This document shows, piece by piece, positions 43,952 through 44,225 of a stretch of 44,225 nt of DNA. The stretch is from Myxococcus llanfairpwllgwyngyllgogerychwyrndrobwllllantysiliogogogochensis (lineage in GTDB: Bacteria; Myxococcota; Myxococcia; Myxococcales; Myxococcaceae). The stretch covers positions 1-44,225 of the forward strand of contig NZ_VIFM01000073.1 of assembly GCF_006636215.1 (NCBI RefSeq). The letters are read 5' to 3'. How positions within the stretch are numbered: the stretch's first letter is position 1; each line of letters opens with the position of its first letter. The notes under the pieces were generated by a model. That model saw only the letters and a program-made list of their open reading frames with translations, was not told the DNA's origin and did not search any database. The position numbers and the translations under genes were made by a program.

Positions 43952-44225
43952 ATGAAGCGTCGCGTTGGCATCCTCGTGCTGCTCCTCGCGTCGACCAGCG
44001 CGTGCCTGGACCCCATCCGGAGCACCACGGCCGAGGACTGCGACGAGGACGTCGCCGCGTGCCCCGACACCGACACCGAGCAGCGGGGTCTGGCCCGGCA
44101 GGTGTCGGTGGGCAGCCTGCACGCGTGCGCGCTGCTGGAGACGGGCGGCGTGCGGTGCTGGGGCGGAGTCGGGCTGGTGGGGGATGGGACGCGCGCGCTG
44201 CGGGCCCAGGCGGTGGACGTGCGGG
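43952..44225 (+). CDS. RCC1-repeat lipoprotein (3' partial)
   Basis: The frame from ATG 43952 is open to the right edge (91 complete codons). The signal peptide MKRRVGILVLLLASTSAC has a lipobox-like TSAC. A Cys/Asp-rich segment follows (EDCDEDVAACPDTDTEQRG), then the start of an RCC1 repeat: VSVGSLHACALLETGGVRCWGG. The CALL.G.V.CWG pattern is typical of secreted bacterial RCC1-like propellers that are common in myxobacteria. The rest of the protein is outside the window. The upstream terminator at 43886-43924 leaves only 27 bp before the ATG, so its promoter must overlap or lie before the terminator, or it relies on read-through. Confidence 0.8.
   Translation, partial: MKRRVGILVLLLASTSACLDPIRSTTAEDCDEDVAACPDTDTEQRGLARQVSVGSLHACALLETGGVRCWGGVGLVGDGTRALRAQAVDVR

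Overview
The window looks like chromosomal DNA from a myxobacterium, most likely Myxococcus or a close relative in the Myxococcaceae. The evidence is very high GC, GTG/TTG starts, many lipoproteins, Asp-Ala-Gly and Gly/Ser low-complexity tracts, a myxobacteria-restricted TIGR02265 (DUF2378) protein, FHA-type sigma-54 activators, orphan multi-PAS/GAF histidine kinases, and a type IVa pilus minor-pilin cluster carrying the noncanonical cytochrome gene tfcP. I see no tRNA, rRNA, CRISPR array, insertion sequence or prophage.

Layout. 1-2.9 kb: the tail of a DUF1279-like membrane protein gene, a secreted endonuclease/exonuclease/phosphatase-fold lipoprotein with a long DAG repeat linker, and a ubiquitin-like/Mut7-C RNase-fold protein. 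3.1-11.1 kb: a tight + strand operon pilX-tfcP-pilY1-pilV-pilW-fimU. It is preceded by a near-perfect sigma-54 promoter (3086-3101) and, about 118 bp further up, a dyad suited to an enhancer-binding protein. 11.2-18.6 kb: a - strand set with overlapping or abutting genes: two TadE-like proteins, a TadG-like protein, an eight-cysteine twin-CX3C secreted protein, a secreted unknown, then ileS. 18.7-20.2 kb: an FHA sigma-54 activator directly upstream of this set. 20.2-25.7 kb: rimK-like ATP-grasp ligase, FrnE-like DsbA-family protein, a zinc-finger membrane protein and two lipoproteins. 25.8-32.9 kb: a membrane PAS histidine kinase, a WD40/TolB-like lipoprotein downstream of a three-domain peptidoglycan amidase, a metallophosphoesterase and a TIGR02265 protein. 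32.9-44.2 kb: a double-hotdog protein with a palindrome inside its predicted promoter, kup, a GAF/PAS histidine kinase, a small secreted protein, an S9 peptidase, a four-repeat DUF4397 lipoprotein and the start of an RCC1-repeat lipoprotein.

How the parts fit. The best-supported system is the minor-pilin/PilY1/TfcP cluster, which should form a priming and tip complex of type IVa pili. Calcium handling looks like a theme: PilY1 has a textbook EF-hand loop near its N terminus and the conserved propeller loop, PilX has an acidic EF-like loop, and TfcP is known from M. xanthus to help PilY1 bind calcium. The second noteworthy system is the Tad-like pseudopilin operon, which lacks an ATPase, platform and prepilin. 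It carries a small protein with two symmetrical CX3C-X10-CX3C hairpins, next to a cysteine-rich TadG-like protein. Several intergenic regions hold strong perfect palindromes that look like operators. All family assignments come from reading motifs; no database search was run.
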